Source: Pseudomonas sp. LS1212 (GTDB taxonomy: Bacteria; Pseudomonadota; Gammaproteobacteria; Pseudomonadales; Pseudomonadaceae). Taken from it: 64,000 nt of DNA. This document shows positions 63,438-64,000 of the stretch, in pieces. Each line of letters begins with the position of its first letter. Within the stretch, counting starts at the first letter, position 1. The notes under the pieces are model-generated. The model searched no databases. It was given only the letters and a program-made list of their open reading frames with translations, and had not been told where the DNA came from. The stretch is from the NCBI RefSeq assembly GCF_024741815.1, contig NZ_CP102951.1, positions 2,123,001 to 2,187,000 on the forward strand. The letters run 5' to 3'. The position numbers and the translations under genes are program-made.

Positions 63438-63765
63438 GACGGCAATTCCTTCTTCAGGGCGCTGGGCCTTTTCGGCGTTTGCGAGGAAGAGAGCAGGAGG
63501 TGTGCCGCTTTTTGTTTTTCCATTGAAAACAGTGGGTTGGTTTTTTTGTCGGGGCGGTCAGAAATTGGTTGTAACGCCGATGAGACAGAAGACGGCTCAT
63601 GGCGCTGTTCATCCCGGCGGCATTGCTCATCATGGCCCGTGTTGATTGGCTGTATCAGTCAATTAACACTTTACCCGGAGACGGGTATGAGCCCTTTTAT
63701 TTGGCGGGTTTGCGGGGAGGTGAGTGTTACAGGAGTGGACGGATTGCCCGGGTTGGGTCCAACAA
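63438..63765. other. Intergenic region upstream of fapA
   Basis: About 330 bases between fapA and the NadR-like gene, both on the minus strand. It holds the sigma-54 promoter candidate at 63489-63506. Short + strand frames across it have no supported ribosome-binding sites or protein patterns. No clear terminator for the upstream gene was read. Confidence 0.5.
63489..63506 (-). promoter_or_regulatory. Candidate sigma-54 promoter of the fap operon
   Basis: On the minus strand the sequence GCGGCACACCTCCTGCT contains GG-N10-GC, with GGCAC at -24 and TGCT at -12, close to the TGGCAC-N5-TTGCW consensus. Transcription would start near 63479, giving a leader of about 40 bases before the fapA GTG. 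Confidence 0.6.
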
Positions 63766-64000
63766 TCAGCAGATGCCCAGCAACCGATTCACGGCTTCAA
63801 ATGCCTCGCGTTGACGCTGTGCCCAGTCGCCACGAAGGACCTGGCAAGGCTGCTGGTGCAGGTCGAGCCAGGTGCGGCTCTCCTGGAAAAACGCCTGGCG
63901 TTCGGCCAGGTCGGGCTGGCAGCGCTGGCCATCGTCGCGCCAATTGACTTCTTCGGGGCTTAGCAGCAGATGCAAATCATAGTGCCGGGCGAGCAGGGCG
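63766..64000 (-). CDS. NadR-like AAA ATPase/kinase, C-terminal part
   Basis: The end of a minus-strand gene whose start lies beyond the window. The visible 77 residues read ALLARHYDLHLLLSPEEVNW, then DDGQRCQPDLAERQAFFQES and a final helix with WAQRQREAFEAVNRLLG. The pattern (His-Leu-x-Leu-Leu followed by Pro-Glu...Asp-Asp-Gly-x-Arg) resembles the lid region of NadR-type ribosylnicotinamide kinases and related P-loop proteins. The nucleotide-binding part is outside the window. Confidence 0.7.
   Translation of the reverse strand, partial: ALLARHYDLHLLLSPEEVNWRDDGQRCQPDLAERQAFFQESRTWLDLHQQPCQVLRGDWAQRQREAFEAVNRLLGIC

Overview
The window looks like a GC-rich chromosomal segment from a Pseudomonas of the fluorescens/putida type. 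This rests on gene content and order (crcB-serS-cysG, gnd-zwf, cysI with a DUF934 gene, metH, cti, nfuA, a dguRABC-type locus, a complete fapABCDEF operon), on Pseudomonas-style REP palindromes, and on the use of GTG starts. No rRNA, tRNA, CRISPR array, prophage or intact transposon was seen.

Layout. 1-2833: end of crcB, then serS and cysG. 2876-6820: a small hypothetical gene, a GNAT acetyltransferase, a FecA-like TonB-dependent receptor and an exported NTF2-fold protein. 7043-9959: a 59-residue coiled-coil microprotein divergent from gnd-zwf. 10022-18665: nhaB, a dienoyl-CoA isomerase-like crotonase, nudC, a TSUP transporter, an SDR and an APH-type kinase, an SCP2 protein with a histidine phosphatase, and sohB. 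18749-35156: three very large paralogous genes, all on the + strand. Each has a dermonecrotic-toxin-like (DUF6543-type) N-terminal region, leucine-rich repeats and an NEL-type E3 ubiquitin ligase region. They sit on both sides of the cysI-DUF934 operon; the middle copy is frameshifted and lacks the catalytic cysteine. 35233-42912: a 37-residue membrane microprotein, DUF2970, metH, cti and nfuA. 43075-52621: two divergent cobalamin gene groups (cbtB-cbtA-cobE-cobM to the left; cobW-cobN-AAA ATPase-VWA to the right), each behind its own cobalamin riboswitch. 52792-58345: a small hypothetical gene, a sigma-54 activator with a degenerate N-terminal domain, and a dguR/dguABC D-glutamate locus. 58557-63437: the fap functional amyloid operon (minus strand) with a candidate sigma-54 promoter. 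63766-64000: the end of a NadR-like ATPase gene.

Connections. CysG makes sirohaem and CysI uses it. The cobalamin genes make the cofactor of MetH. The NEL proteins are predicted host-directed effectors placed among housekeeping genes, with no secretion system in the window. The most interesting material is the three-copy toxin/LRR/NEL array with one decaying member, the back-to-back riboswitches, a 33-bp hairpin at 58406-58475, and two microproteins that ordinary gene calling could miss.
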